The notes under the pieces: model-generated
Database searches by the model: none
What the model saw: only the letters and a program-made list of their open reading frames with translations
What the model was told of the DNA's origin: nothing
Assembly (NCBI RefSeq): GCF_034479615.1
Contig: NZ_CP140255.1
Span: 4,216,001-4,280,000 of the forward strand
Length of the DNA: 64,000 nt
From: Vreelandella neptunia
GTDB taxonomy: Bacteria > Pseudomonadota > Gammaproteobacteria > Pseudomonadales > Halomonadaceae
Direction of reading: 5' to 3'
Shown here: piece by piece, positions 46,101-52,777 of the stretch
Position numbering within the stretch: position 1 is the stretch's first letter
Layout of the letters: every line of letters starts with the position of its first letter
Program-made: the position numbers and the translations under genes

Positions 46101-46687
46101 GGGCTCACAACCGGCATAAACCACGCCATAAAGGCGACATCAGACTGGTGTGGCATGGAGGACGACACACAGCCATGGTCATCACCCGCGACCACCAGCA
46201 CACCGCCAGTGGGTGAGCTACCGTAGGCATTTCCGTGCTTTAAGGCATCGCCCGCGCGATCAACGCCTGGCCCTTTGCCGTACCACATGCCAAACACGCC
46301 ATCTACTTGCTTATCGGGGTCTGTCTCGACTTGCTGGCAACCCAGCATCATGGTGGCGGCCAGGTCTTCGTTGATGGCAGGGACAAAATCGATGTGGTGC
46401 TCTTCCATGGCGGCTTTCGCCCGCCAAATCTCTTGGTCTACACCGCCTAATGGCGAGCCTCGATAACCGCTGATGAGTCCTGCCGTGTGTCGGCCATTGT
46501 GGCGATCAAGCTCGGCTTGGCGTAAGGCAATACGCACCAATGCCTGGGTGCCGGTGAGAAAGACACGACCTTCTCCGCGGGTATAGCGATCGGCCAGCGC
46601 ATAGTCATCGAGAAGATTGTCATCAAGTGCGATATCGAGAGGCTGGGTAATAGAACCCGCCTGCTCAGCGATTGAGGGGGTTGTCAT
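43157..46687 (-). CDS. Fused indolepyruvate (arylpyruvate) ferredoxin oxidoreductase
   Basis: A 1176-residue single-chain enzyme joining the alpha and beta parts of indolepyruvate oxidoreductase. The N-terminal pyrimidine domain has LISGYRGSPLGGVDQEI. A cysteine motif CSGCPHN sits near residue 450, followed by the TPP-binding region GGEGVNWVG. A ferredoxin-like segment near 650 has CEGCGDCSVQSNC, and the gamma-type domain starts at LLVGGVGGTGVVTVGQL near 740. Such enzymes decarboxylate aryl pyruvates to arylacetyl-CoA. Here that could send phenylpyruvate directly to phenylacetyl-CoA. An Lrp-type regulator diverges from it. Confidence 0.93.
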   Translation of the reverse strand: MTTPSIAEQAGSITQPLDIALDDNLLDDYALADRYTRGEGRVFLTGTQALVRIALRQAELDRHNGRHTAGLISGYRGSPLGGVDQEIWRAKAAMEEHHIDFVPAINEDLAATMMLGCQQVETDPDKQVDGVFGMWYGKGPGVDRAGDALKHGNAYGSSPTGGVLVVAGDDHGCVSSSMPHQSDVAFMAWFMPVVSPASLAEYERFGLWGYALSRFSGCWVGFKAVSETVESGASVDVPPLPEYVTPDFDMPEGGLHYRWPDLPGPQLETRLEHKLAAVQAFATANPIDQYLFRQEQSTFGLVTTGKGHLDLLEALRLLGLDEAKLREMGVEIYKVGMVWPLHRPGILEFIHGKREVLVIEEKRGIIESQLKEYMSEPDHPGEVIVTGKQDETGKPLIPFVGELSPRLLAGFVAERLERFFKIDFSDKLATVDACRAGVKELGGVRRMPYFCSGCPHNSSTKVPEGSKALAGIGCHFMASWMDRSTESLIQMGGEGVNWVGRSRFTGNGHIFQNLGEGTWFHSGSMAVRQAVAANVNITYKILFNDAVAMTGGQPVDGQISVPMIARQSLDEGVRRVMVVSDEPDKYRGHEKEFPKGVTFHGREEMDTLQRELREIPGCTVLIYDQACAAEKRRRRKRGLMEDPARRVFINHHVCEGCGDCSVQSNCLSVVPRETELGRKRKIDQSSCNKDMSCVSGFCPSFVTVEGGELRKGQGVAADDAFWQRIAHLPTPAIANLTAPYDLLVGGVGGTGVVTVGQLITMAAHLEGKGSSVLDFMGFAQKGGAVLSYVRLASQPSELNQVRIEAGQADAMIACDMVVASSQKALNVLQPTTRIVANLAELATADYVLYRDADMQPIKRLNMLREAVGDERFASLDANRLAEQLLGDTVFSNMMMLGFAWQQGLVPLSEAALQRALELNGVAVEKNRQAFAWGRLAAVEPDYLQQHLDTMPLSANATLDDVVARNRLHLERYQNRAWAERYVTQVTKMRDAEAALNGGQSLSEAVAHQLYRLMAYKDEYEVARLYTQSDFLDEVKATFSGDYQLTFHLAPPLIGGRKDAQGRPVKRRFGPWMLKAMGALAKMRGLRNTALDPFRFSADRKLDRALLADYEQLIDELVARLDGTNHGTALALAKLPEEIRGFGPVREAAAEKASERREKLLEELREGRSKTIAVEAA

Positions 46688-46864
46688 GGGAGTTCACCAG
46701 TACGGTCGAAGAGTTATGGTTGTAATACGCTTGAGTCTAGCCAACAGCGCGCTAAAGGTGCTTGCTAATTAACTCTTCAAACGTCTGGTTATTGATCATT
46801 ACTTTCATTTTTTTAGTTTTGACGCAATGATATTCAACAAACCACAAATAAAAGAAATGGCACC

Positions 46865-47347
46865 ATGAAAGAAACTACCAAAGAGATCGCCTTAGACAGG
46901 CATGACCAGCGCATTCTTACCCTGCTTCAGCAGCAGGGGCGCATCACCAACAATGAGCTCGCCGAACAGATCGGGCTATCCCCCGCGGCCTGCTGGCGAC
47001 GCGTCAAGGCCTTGGAAGAGAGTGGCGTGATCCGCCGCTTTGCTGCGTTGGTGGAACCCAGCCTGGTGGGCCAGCCACTGTCGGCATTGGTGATGGTGAC
47101 GCTGGTTCGCCACCACATCGACAACACCGTCGAGTTTGAAAATCGCATCCTGCAATACCCAGAAGTGCTGCAGTGCTATGCCACTACCGGCAACGCGGAT
47201 TTCGTGTTGCGCGTGGTGATCGAAGATATGGCAGCTTATGACCGCTTTTTGAATGAGAAACTCTTCACCCTGGATGGCATTTCCCAGGTCAATTCCAATT
47301 TCGTGCTACGGAATATCAAAGAAGAGACCGCTATCCCTATTCGCTAG
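46865..47347 (+). CDS. Lrp/AsnC family regulator (divergent from the oxidoreductase gene)
   Basis: A 160-residue regulator: winged helix ILTLLQQQGRITNNELAEQIGLSPAACWRRVKALEE (core: NNELAEQIGLSPAACWRR) and a RAM ligand domain with YPEVLQCYATTGNADFVLRVV. It is transcribed away from the oxidoreductase gene over 177 bp and probably controls it in response to an amino acid, as is usual for this pairing. Confidence 0.9.
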   Translation: MKETTKEIALDRHDQRILTLLQQQGRITNNELAEQIGLSPAACWRRVKALEESGVIRRFAALVEPSLVGQPLSALVMVTLVRHHIDNTVEFENRILQYPEVLQCYATTGNADFVLRVVIEDMAAYDRFLNEKLFTLDGISQVNSNFVLRNIKEETAIPIR

Positions 47348-47588
47348 AACAGGTGATCGGGTTCATTACCGCCAATCCTATAGGCCGTTAGGTTTAACAC
47401 TCCAAAGCCTCCAGAAAGTACGACCTAAGTATAGCAAAAGACCCTCTCAAATTAGTTGCTATTGAAACTACCTAAAGGCAAGGTTAAAGAGTGTGATTTA
47501 CGCAAACCTGAGCAGGCGCTATTGACTCAGCGTTAGGCGTTACCAATAACAACACAGGCGCTAAGAGCGCCAGCTCTGGAGCTTCAAA

Positions 47589-48644
47589 ATGCATAAACCA
47601 ACTCGCTTGATAGTGGGTGCCATGGCTATTTCAAGCATGGCGTTCAGCATGTCGTCACTTGCACAGTCAACGATCACCGTCAGCACCTGGGGCGGCCCTA
47701 ATCACGGTATTAATACCATTGTTTGGCCAACCTGGAAGGCATGGATTGAAGAAGCTACGGATGACCGGGTCACGGTGGAAGTGGTGCACGACATGGGCCC
47801 ACCTCCTGCACAAATGGAGATCGTTGCTGATGGTATTGCGGACGCAAGCTGGATTTTCCACGCCCATATGGCGGGCCGTTTTCTAGCGACCCAGTTGCCT
47901 GAATTCCCTACGTTTGAGGAGTTCTCCTCAGAGGACGCTTCCGCTGCGTATTGGCATACCCATCAAGAGTATTTACAGCAAGCCAATGAGCACCGCGGCG
48001 TTGATGTGGTTGCTATGGGTGTACATGGCCCAGGTCAAATATTTACCCGCGATCAAATAAGCTCTATCGATGAGCTGGCGGGCAAACGACTGCGCGTAGG
48101 CGGCGGAGTGATGAGCGGCTTAGCCGAGGCAATGTCAGTGACAGGCGTCGCCATTCCGCCGACAGGCACCTACGAAGCGGCCTCCCAGGGCGTTGTTGAC
48201 GGTGCGATGCTAACGCTTGAGAGCTTACGCAGCTTTCGCGTCGTTGAAGTAGCCCCGCATACCCTCACCGTAGACGGCGGTTTCTACCGCGGCAGTTTTG
48301 CAATCATTATGAACCCCATGTTCTGGGATCAAGTATCCGACGAAGACCGTGCGGCGATTGAAAGCGTCTCGGGTGAACGGCTTTCACGCTTGTTTGGTTA
48401 CATGATGGATGTTTCCGACCAACGCGGCGTTGAGTTTGGTGAAGAAAATGGCGCTACCTTTACCCAAGCATCCGAGCAAGATATTGATTACCTAAGGGGC
48501 GTCGCTAGCAACTTACTGGACACATGGAGTGAATCTGTAAAGAGCCGTGATGTTGACGCGCCAGCAGCACTTTCCTTCTTTTATGAACAGCTAGCCAATG
48601 AAGCGGCCGAAGAAAGTATCGCTGCGAGCCTTGATAGTCACTGA
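47589..48644 (+). CDS. Orphan TRAP substrate-binding protein, paralogue of the nearby DctP
   Basis: A 351-residue periplasmic binding protein with a signal peptide (SSMAFSMSSLAQ). It is closely similar to the DctP at 37734-38783 along its full length; both have STW-GGPNHGINT or AGPNHGINT, FLATQLPEFPTFE, SAAYWHTHQE, GERLSRLFGYMMDVSD. No permease gene adjoins it. It could work with the DctQM 10 kb away, widening its substrate range, or be left over from a second TRAP operon. No RBS-rich leader beyond CTCTGGAGC is seen. Confidence 0.92.
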   Translation: MHKPTRLIVGAMAISSMAFSMSSLAQSTITVSTWGGPNHGINTIVWPTWKAWIEEATDDRVTVEVVHDMGPPPAQMEIVADGIADASWIFHAHMAGRFLATQLPEFPTFEEFSSEDASAAYWHTHQEYLQQANEHRGVDVVAMGVHGPGQIFTRDQISSIDELAGKRLRVGGGVMSGLAEAMSVTGVAIPPTGTYEAASQGVVDGAMLTLESLRSFRVVEVAPHTLTVDGGFYRGSFAIIMNPMFWDQVSDEDRAAIESVSGERLSRLFGYMMDVSDQRGVEFGEENGATFTQASEQDIDYLRGVASNLLDTWSESVKSRDVDAPAALSFFYEQLANEAAEESIAASLDSH

Positions 48645-48656
48645 GCCTGTTTGAAC

Positions 48657-48690
48657 GTTCTCGCCGCTGCGCGTGATGAGCGGCGAGAAC
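48657..48690. terminator. Perfect 12-bp hairpin after the orphan dctP
   Basis: GTTCTCGCCGCT (48657-48668) and AGCGGCGAGAAC (48679-48690) pair fully around a ten-base loop, 13 bp after the stop. No T-run follows, so it may be an mRNA 3' stabiliser or a weak terminator. Confidence 0.7.
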
Positions 48691-48855
48691 ACCGCTTACT
48701 AGCCGATGAGGCTAACAACCCATCAACCTTTCGCGCTCCTTTTTCTTCCGCCCCCTCTTGTTTCACTTGAAACCAAATTGATCCGCGTCAAGGTAGTTCA
48801 TCGCTCAGCGGTTGATACTGATGTCATCCTAAAACACCGCTGAGGGAGAATGGCC

Positions 48856-49338
48856 ATGAATACTGCCCAGAACACCGACACCACCTCTTGGTGGGGACGT
48901 CTAATAGAACGCTGCTATGTAACGTCAACGACGACCTTGGCCCGCAGAGTAAAGCAGGAAGCTGGGGCTACGTTTAATGCGCTCATCAATGATCTGGAGA
49001 GACCGCTAGAACCGCATTTTGAGCAGGAAGTGGCAAGGCAACTGGCAGCAGGCAAACCGGCTCATTTCAGTCCAGCTAGAACCTTGATGCCAGTAATGAT
49101 GCAACGCTTTGGTCTTCAGGAGGATGCGCTTCAGGAGAGCGGCCTGATTAATCATGTCGACTATGTAGTACTGCGTGACAACTGCAATGCCTGCGCAGCC
49201 GTGGGCGATTGTTGGAAAGCCATGCGAGCAAGTGCCGAGCTTGATGAGTGCCGCAAATTATGCCCCAACGCAAAGGCCTTTGATGCCTTAGTTTCACATG
49301 ACGACAACCCTCGCACGGCTATCAATGCATCCTATTAA
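48856..49338 (+). CDS. DUF6455-like cysteine-rich protein of unknown function
   Basis: A 160-residue protein. The N-terminal two thirds are helical and polar. The C-terminal part has clustered cysteines: CNACAAVGDCWKAM followed by CRKLCPNAKAFDAL, a pattern I associate with DUF6455, possibly a small metal or iron-sulfur site. No function can be given. ATG 48856 has GAGGGAG at a good distance; ATG 48850, two codons earlier, sits too close to it. It is alone between the orphan dctP and a convergent AsnC gene. Confidence 0.7.
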   Translation: MNTAQNTDTTSWWGRLIERCYVTSTTTLARRVKQEAGATFNALINDLERPLEPHFEQEVARQLAAGKPAHFSPARTLMPVMMQRFGLQEDALQESGLINHVDYVVLRDNCNACAAVGDCWKAMRASAELDECRKLCPNAKAFDALVSHDDNPRTAINASY

Positions 49339-49386
49339 CGTATTAACACGCATAGAAACCTCACGGCGCAAAGCAAATGCAGCTAC

Positions 49387-49863
49387 TTAACCACCTTTCA
49401 CCGGCAGCCCCTGCTCCTCTTTCATACTACGCAGTATGATTTCAGAGCGAACCTGGGTGACATTAGGATGAGGCAATAAATGATGATGGATAAAGTCCGA
49501 AAACTCAGTTAGATCCTTGGCGATAACGTGCAATACATAGTCTGCGTCCCCTGAGACTGAATATGCCTCACGCACCATGGCGTGCTTCGCCAGTAACGTC
49601 ACAAAATCATCATCCATGCTTTCACCATGAGCTTTCAGATTAACTCTGGTGATAGCACGTAACCCAAAGCCCAGGCTGGCGGCATCAAGCCGAGCTGAAT
49701 ACCCCTTAATCACACCTTCGGTTTCTAACCGCGCTTTGCGTCGGGAGCACTGAGAGGGAGACAGGCTGACACGCTCGCCCAATTCTGAATTAGTGAGGGC
49801 TGAGTTCTTTTGCAACTCTGATAAAATTGCAAGATCGTAACGATCCAAGGAGATCCCGTGCAT
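49387..49863 (-). CDS. Lrp/AsnC family regulator, divergent from hppD
   Basis: A 158-residue regulator. The helix-turn-helix is SELGERVSLSPSQCSRRKARLE and the ligand domain includes AMVREAYSVSGDADYVLHVIAKDL. The start ATG 49863 has GGAG six bases before it. It faces away from hppD across 128 bp containing two palindromes, the usual layout for AsnC-type control of aromatic amino acid catabolism. Confidence 0.9.
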   Translation of the reverse strand: MHGISLDRYDLAILSELQKNSALTNSELGERVSLSPSQCSRRKARLETEGVIKGYSARLDAASLGFGLRAITRVNLKAHGESMDDDFVTLLAKHAMVREAYSVSGDADYVLHVIAKDLTEFSDFIHHHLLPHPNVTQVRSEIILRSMKEEQGLPVKGG

Positions 49864-49876
49864 ATAACACTCCATT

Positions 49877-49929
49877 TGCACACAAGCTGTGCACCATTTG
49901 GCTGCATCTTAGGTTAGTTTGCAACCTAA
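49877..49929. promoter_or_regulatory. Two palindromes in the asnC-hppD intergenic region
   Basis: TGCACA-N5-TGTGCA (49877-49882 and 49888-49893) and TTAGGTT-N7-AACCTAA (49909-49915 and 49923-49929) lie between the divergent starts. Their centres are about 34 bp apart, roughly three helical turns, which would place two bound dimers on one face. They are candidate sites for the adjacent Lrp-type protein. Confidence 0.55.
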
Positions 49930-49991
49930 TTGCACCGTCTCTTCCCTATACTGAATTGGTCGACCAACAAAACAATAAAGGAGAGACAGCG

Positions 49992-51098
49992 ATGGGACCT
50001 TTTCCTCATGACGCACCTAAAGAAACCATAAGCGATACAAACCCAGCGGGTACAGATGGCTTTGAATTTGTTGAATTTGCGCACCCTGAACCTGAAAAGC
50101 TAGATAGCTTATTTAGGCAAATGGGTTTCGCCCCCGTTGCAAAACATCGTGACAAATCAATCACCGTTTATCGTCAGGGCGACATCAACTACCTTCTTAA
50201 CAGTGAACCTAACTCGCATGCGTCAGCGTTTATCGAGGAACACGGCCCCTGTGCACCGGCAATGGCTTGGCGAGTCGTTAATGCTCAGCATGCCCTAAAA
50301 CGCGCCGTCGACTTGGGGGCTGAAGAGTTCACCGGAAATAAATCAATTGATGCGCCTGCTGTAGTTGGCATTGGTGGCTCGCTTCTTTACTTTATTGATA
50401 CTTATGGCGAAAAAGGTAGCTGTTACTCAAACGAGTTTGAATGGTTAGATGAGGTAGATCCTAACCCAAAAGGGTTTGGTTTTTACTATCTCGATCACCT
50501 CACCCATAACGTCATCCGCGGCAATATGGATACTTGGTATAAGTTTTACCACGACACCTTTAACTTCCGTGAAATACGCTACTTCGACATCTCCGGTAAA
50601 GTAACAGGACTTACCAGCCGCGCATTAACCTCCCCGGATGGTAAAATCCGAATCCCTATTAACGAAAGTGCCGACGATCACAGCCAGATTGAAGAGTACT
50701 TGCGCGAGTATAATGGCGAAGGCATTCAGCATATCGCCATTGCAACGAACGACATCTACACTGGCACAGACTTGATTGCGGCAGAGGGGCTAGAATTCAT
50801 GCCAGGCCCGCCAAGCATCTATTATGAAAAGTCGTTGGAGCGCGTAAAAGATCACCAGGAGCCTCTCGATAAACTTCAAAACCGCGGCATTTTGATTGAT
50901 GGTGAAGGTGTCGTGGGCGGTGGCGAAACCAGAATTTTGCTACAGATTTTCTCCAAAACGGTCATTGGCCCCATCTTCTTCGAGTTTATTCAGCGGAAAG
51001 GCGATGATGGTTTTGGTGAGGGCAATTTCAAAGCTCTTTTCGAATCCATCGAAGAGGATCAAATCAACCGAGGCGTGCTGCAAGGTGCTACTGAATAG
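49992..51098 (+). CDS. hppD: 4-hydroxyphenylpyruvate dioxygenase
   Basis: A 368-residue vicinal-oxygen-chelate dioxygenase. Iron ligands are the His in YLDHLTHNVIRGN, the His in GIQHIAIATNDI and the Glu in IFFEFIQRKGDDGFGEGNF. It converts 4-hydroxyphenylpyruvate to homogentisate for HmgA. AAGGAGAGA precedes ATG 49992; the frame extends upstream to 49827 but without family content. Confidence 0.96.
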   Translation: MGPFPHDAPKETISDTNPAGTDGFEFVEFAHPEPEKLDSLFRQMGFAPVAKHRDKSITVYRQGDINYLLNSEPNSHASAFIEEHGPCAPAMAWRVVNAQHALKRAVDLGAEEFTGNKSIDAPAVVGIGGSLLYFIDTYGEKGSCYSNEFEWLDEVDPNPKGFGFYYLDHLTHNVIRGNMDTWYKFYHDTFNFREIRYFDISGKVTGLTSRALTSPDGKIRIPINESADDHSQIEEYLREYNGEGIQHIAIATNDIYTGTDLIAAEGLEFMPGPPSIYYEKSLERVKDHQEPLDKLQNRGILIDGEGVVGGGETRILLQIFSKTVIGPIFFEFIQRKGDDGFGEGNFKALFESIEEDQINRGVLQGATE

Positions 51099-51144
51099 CA
51101 GGAAGGCTGAATAACAACATTAGCGATGCCGAAAAGGAAACACT

Positions 51145-51516
51145 GTGCACGACGCTTGGCGTAACTATGCGAATGCCCCCAAAGAGGGGGCTATTATTTG
51201 CCCTTCTAACGACATAAAAGAAGGCAAAGCACACTATATGGAAATGATGAGCAACGATGAATCATTCCCCGTCATTGCAACGCGCCTCAATGGTAGGATT
51301 TATTGCTACGTTAATGCCTGCCCCCATCAATATTTACCTTTAAATTATCGGTCTGATAATATTATTTCGTCAGACGGTCAGCGCTTTTTATGCAGCGCAC
51401 ATGGGGCAGTGTTTGATATCAAAACAGGAAACTGCTTAACAGGCGACTGCGATAAACTTGATGCCCTACCTGTATTCCTGGATTCAACTAGTAAGTGCAG
51501 CACCTGCGGTTTCTAG
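51145..51516 (+). CDS. Rieske-type [2Fe-2S] protein with its C-terminus replaced by IS sequence
   Basis: A small Rieske ferredoxin-like protein (123 residues as read). Cluster ligands are in NACPHQYLPLNY (C-x-H) and FLCSAHGAVFD (C-x-x-H). The GTG start at 51145 has AAGGA six bases before it. From codon 111 on, the reading frame is inside the IS30-type element, so the last 12 residues (after PVF) are IS-encoded. Removing the element and one TT repeat restores the ending FEDLAGNLCIAYRKS and a 125-residue protein. Both cluster-binding motifs are untouched, so the protein may still work. It is 46 bp after hppD and probably in its operon; the electron partner is unknown. Confidence 0.85.
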   Translation: MHDAWRNYANAPKEGAIICPSNDIKEGKAHYMEMMSNDESFPVIATRLNGRIYCYVNACPHQYLPLNYRSDNIISSDGQRFLCSAHGAVFDIKTGNCLTGDCDKLDALPVFLDSTSKCSTCGF

Positions 51517-52578
51517 TGCTCCTAAGTATTCGCCTAAGAACACCTGCGCTGGGGTTCGGTATCCCAGTCGCTTCCTTGGTCTATCGTTTAGCTTATTGAC
51601 GACACTTCGTAGCTCGGCATTGGTCACTTTGCGAAAGTCAGTACCTTTAGGAAAATACTGCCTAATCAGACCATTGGTGTTTTCATTAGTACCACGCTGG
51701 CATGAGCGGTACGGGTCGCAAAAATAGGTCTTAGCCGAGACGGCCTTGGCAACTTTCCGGTGCTCAGCGAATTCCGACCCATTATCCAAAGTGATGGAGT
51801 GCACTGCCCCTCGGCGTGGTGCCAATAACCGCGTCATTGCCTGAGCCGTTCTAGTGGCGGTGATTGTTGGCAGCCGCGCTGCCAAGAGGTAGCCACTGCG
51901 TCTTTCGACCAGGGTCACCAGTCCAGATTCTTTGTGGCCCTTAAGCACCGTGTCGCCTTCCCAATGGCCGATATGGCGCCGTTCTTCCACCTTGGCAGGG
52001 CGCTGCTCAATGCCTACTCGGTGCGGGATTTTGCCTAACCCCGCCCGCTTAGCCAATTGGCGCTGATAGCGCCGCTGGCGTGGCAGTCGGAGCCGTTTCC
52101 ATAAGGTTCCACCGTGCTTCTTGTCGTCCCAGATTAACGCATAGATCCATTGATGGCTTACGCAGACCCCGTTGGCATTGGCCATGAAGCCACTGATTTG
52201 CTGAGGGCTCCATTCGTCCATCAATTGGTCAGTGACCCAGCGAATCAGGCTGGGCAGCCGCTTCGTCACTTTCCAGGCAGTGCGTCGACGCTGATCACTT
52301 GCCGATTGAGCCTGTTCAGGCGCATAACCACTGGTCAGACCGTTGCGCTTTATCTCGCGACTAATGGTACTGCTATGGACACCAATCGCCTTAGCTATCT
52401 TTCGCTGGCTAATGCCGGTCTCAAGATAGGCAAAAATTTGGTATCGTTGGCTCTGGGTCAGTTGTCGGTATCCCATGCTCTGCTTCACTTTGGTAGGTAA
52501 GGCAGAGAGGGTACCGGCGCTGACCCTCCTGCCTCTACCTTGTGGTCCAAAGTGCTGCGGTTATTCTATGAATCCAGG
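51477..52578 (-). mobile_element. IS30-family insertion sequence (1102 bp)
   Basis: The element is bounded by CCTGGATTCA (51477-51486) and its inverted copy TGAATCCAGG (52569-52578). Over 27 terminal bases 21 match between the two ends. The direct repeat TT flanks both sides (51475-51476 and 52579-52580), within the short duplication range of IS30 elements. It carries one transposase gene on the minus strand and interrupts the Rieske gene. Confidence 0.88.
51484..52488 (-). CDS. IS30-family transposase
   Basis: A 334-residue transposase. The N-terminal helix-turn-helix is ISQRKIAKAIGVHSSTISREIKRNG. The DDE catalytic residues are in HWEGDTVLKG (D), SITLDNGSEFAEH (D) and NENTNGLIRQYFPKGTDF (E with the usual following lysine region), the IS30 pattern. 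The frame is complete, so the element may be active. Its stop lies inside the left terminal repeat. Confidence 0.95.
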   Translation of the reverse strand: MKQSMGYRQLTQSQRYQIFAYLETGISQRKIAKAIGVHSSTISREIKRNGLTSGYAPEQAQSASDQRRRTAWKVTKRLPSLIRWVTDQLMDEWSPQQISGFMANANGVCVSHQWIYALIWDDKKHGGTLWKRLRLPRQRRYQRQLAKRAGLGKIPHRVGIEQRPAKVEERRHIGHWEGDTVLKGHKESGLVTLVERRSGYLLAARLPTITATRTAQAMTRLLAPRRGAVHSITLDNGSEFAEHRKVAKAVSAKTYFCDPYRSCQRGTNENTNGLIRQYFPKGTDFRKVTNAELRSVVNKLNDRPRKRLGYRTPAQVFLGEYLGALETAGAALTS

Positions 52579-52626
52579 TTTGAAGACTTAGCAGGCAACT
52601 TATGCATTGCGTATAGGAAATCTTAA
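52579..52626 (+). other. Displaced 3' end of the Rieske gene
   Basis: After the IS, the sequence TT-T GAA GAC TTA GCA continues the Rieske frame to TAA at 52624-52626, coding for FEDLAGNLCIAYRKS when joined to codon 110. The target-site TT is counted once. Confidence 0.8.
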
Positions 52627-52777
52627 AACAATAAATTCTGCTTTTTTATTAAATCCTAGCTAATAAACGGATAGTCATGCTGGAATCGAACGATGAATGC
52701 ACAACTATTCGCTTATGAAGCTCCTCAAGCTCGACGGCGGTGCCTACCCTGGAACCTTCTAATCGATAGAGGCGCGA

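Noticed and set aside
49827..49991. N-terminal extension of HppD by 55 residues
   Set aside because: It covers the asnC-hppD regulatory region and the AsnC start, lacks family likeness, and ATG 49992 has an ideal ribosome-binding site.
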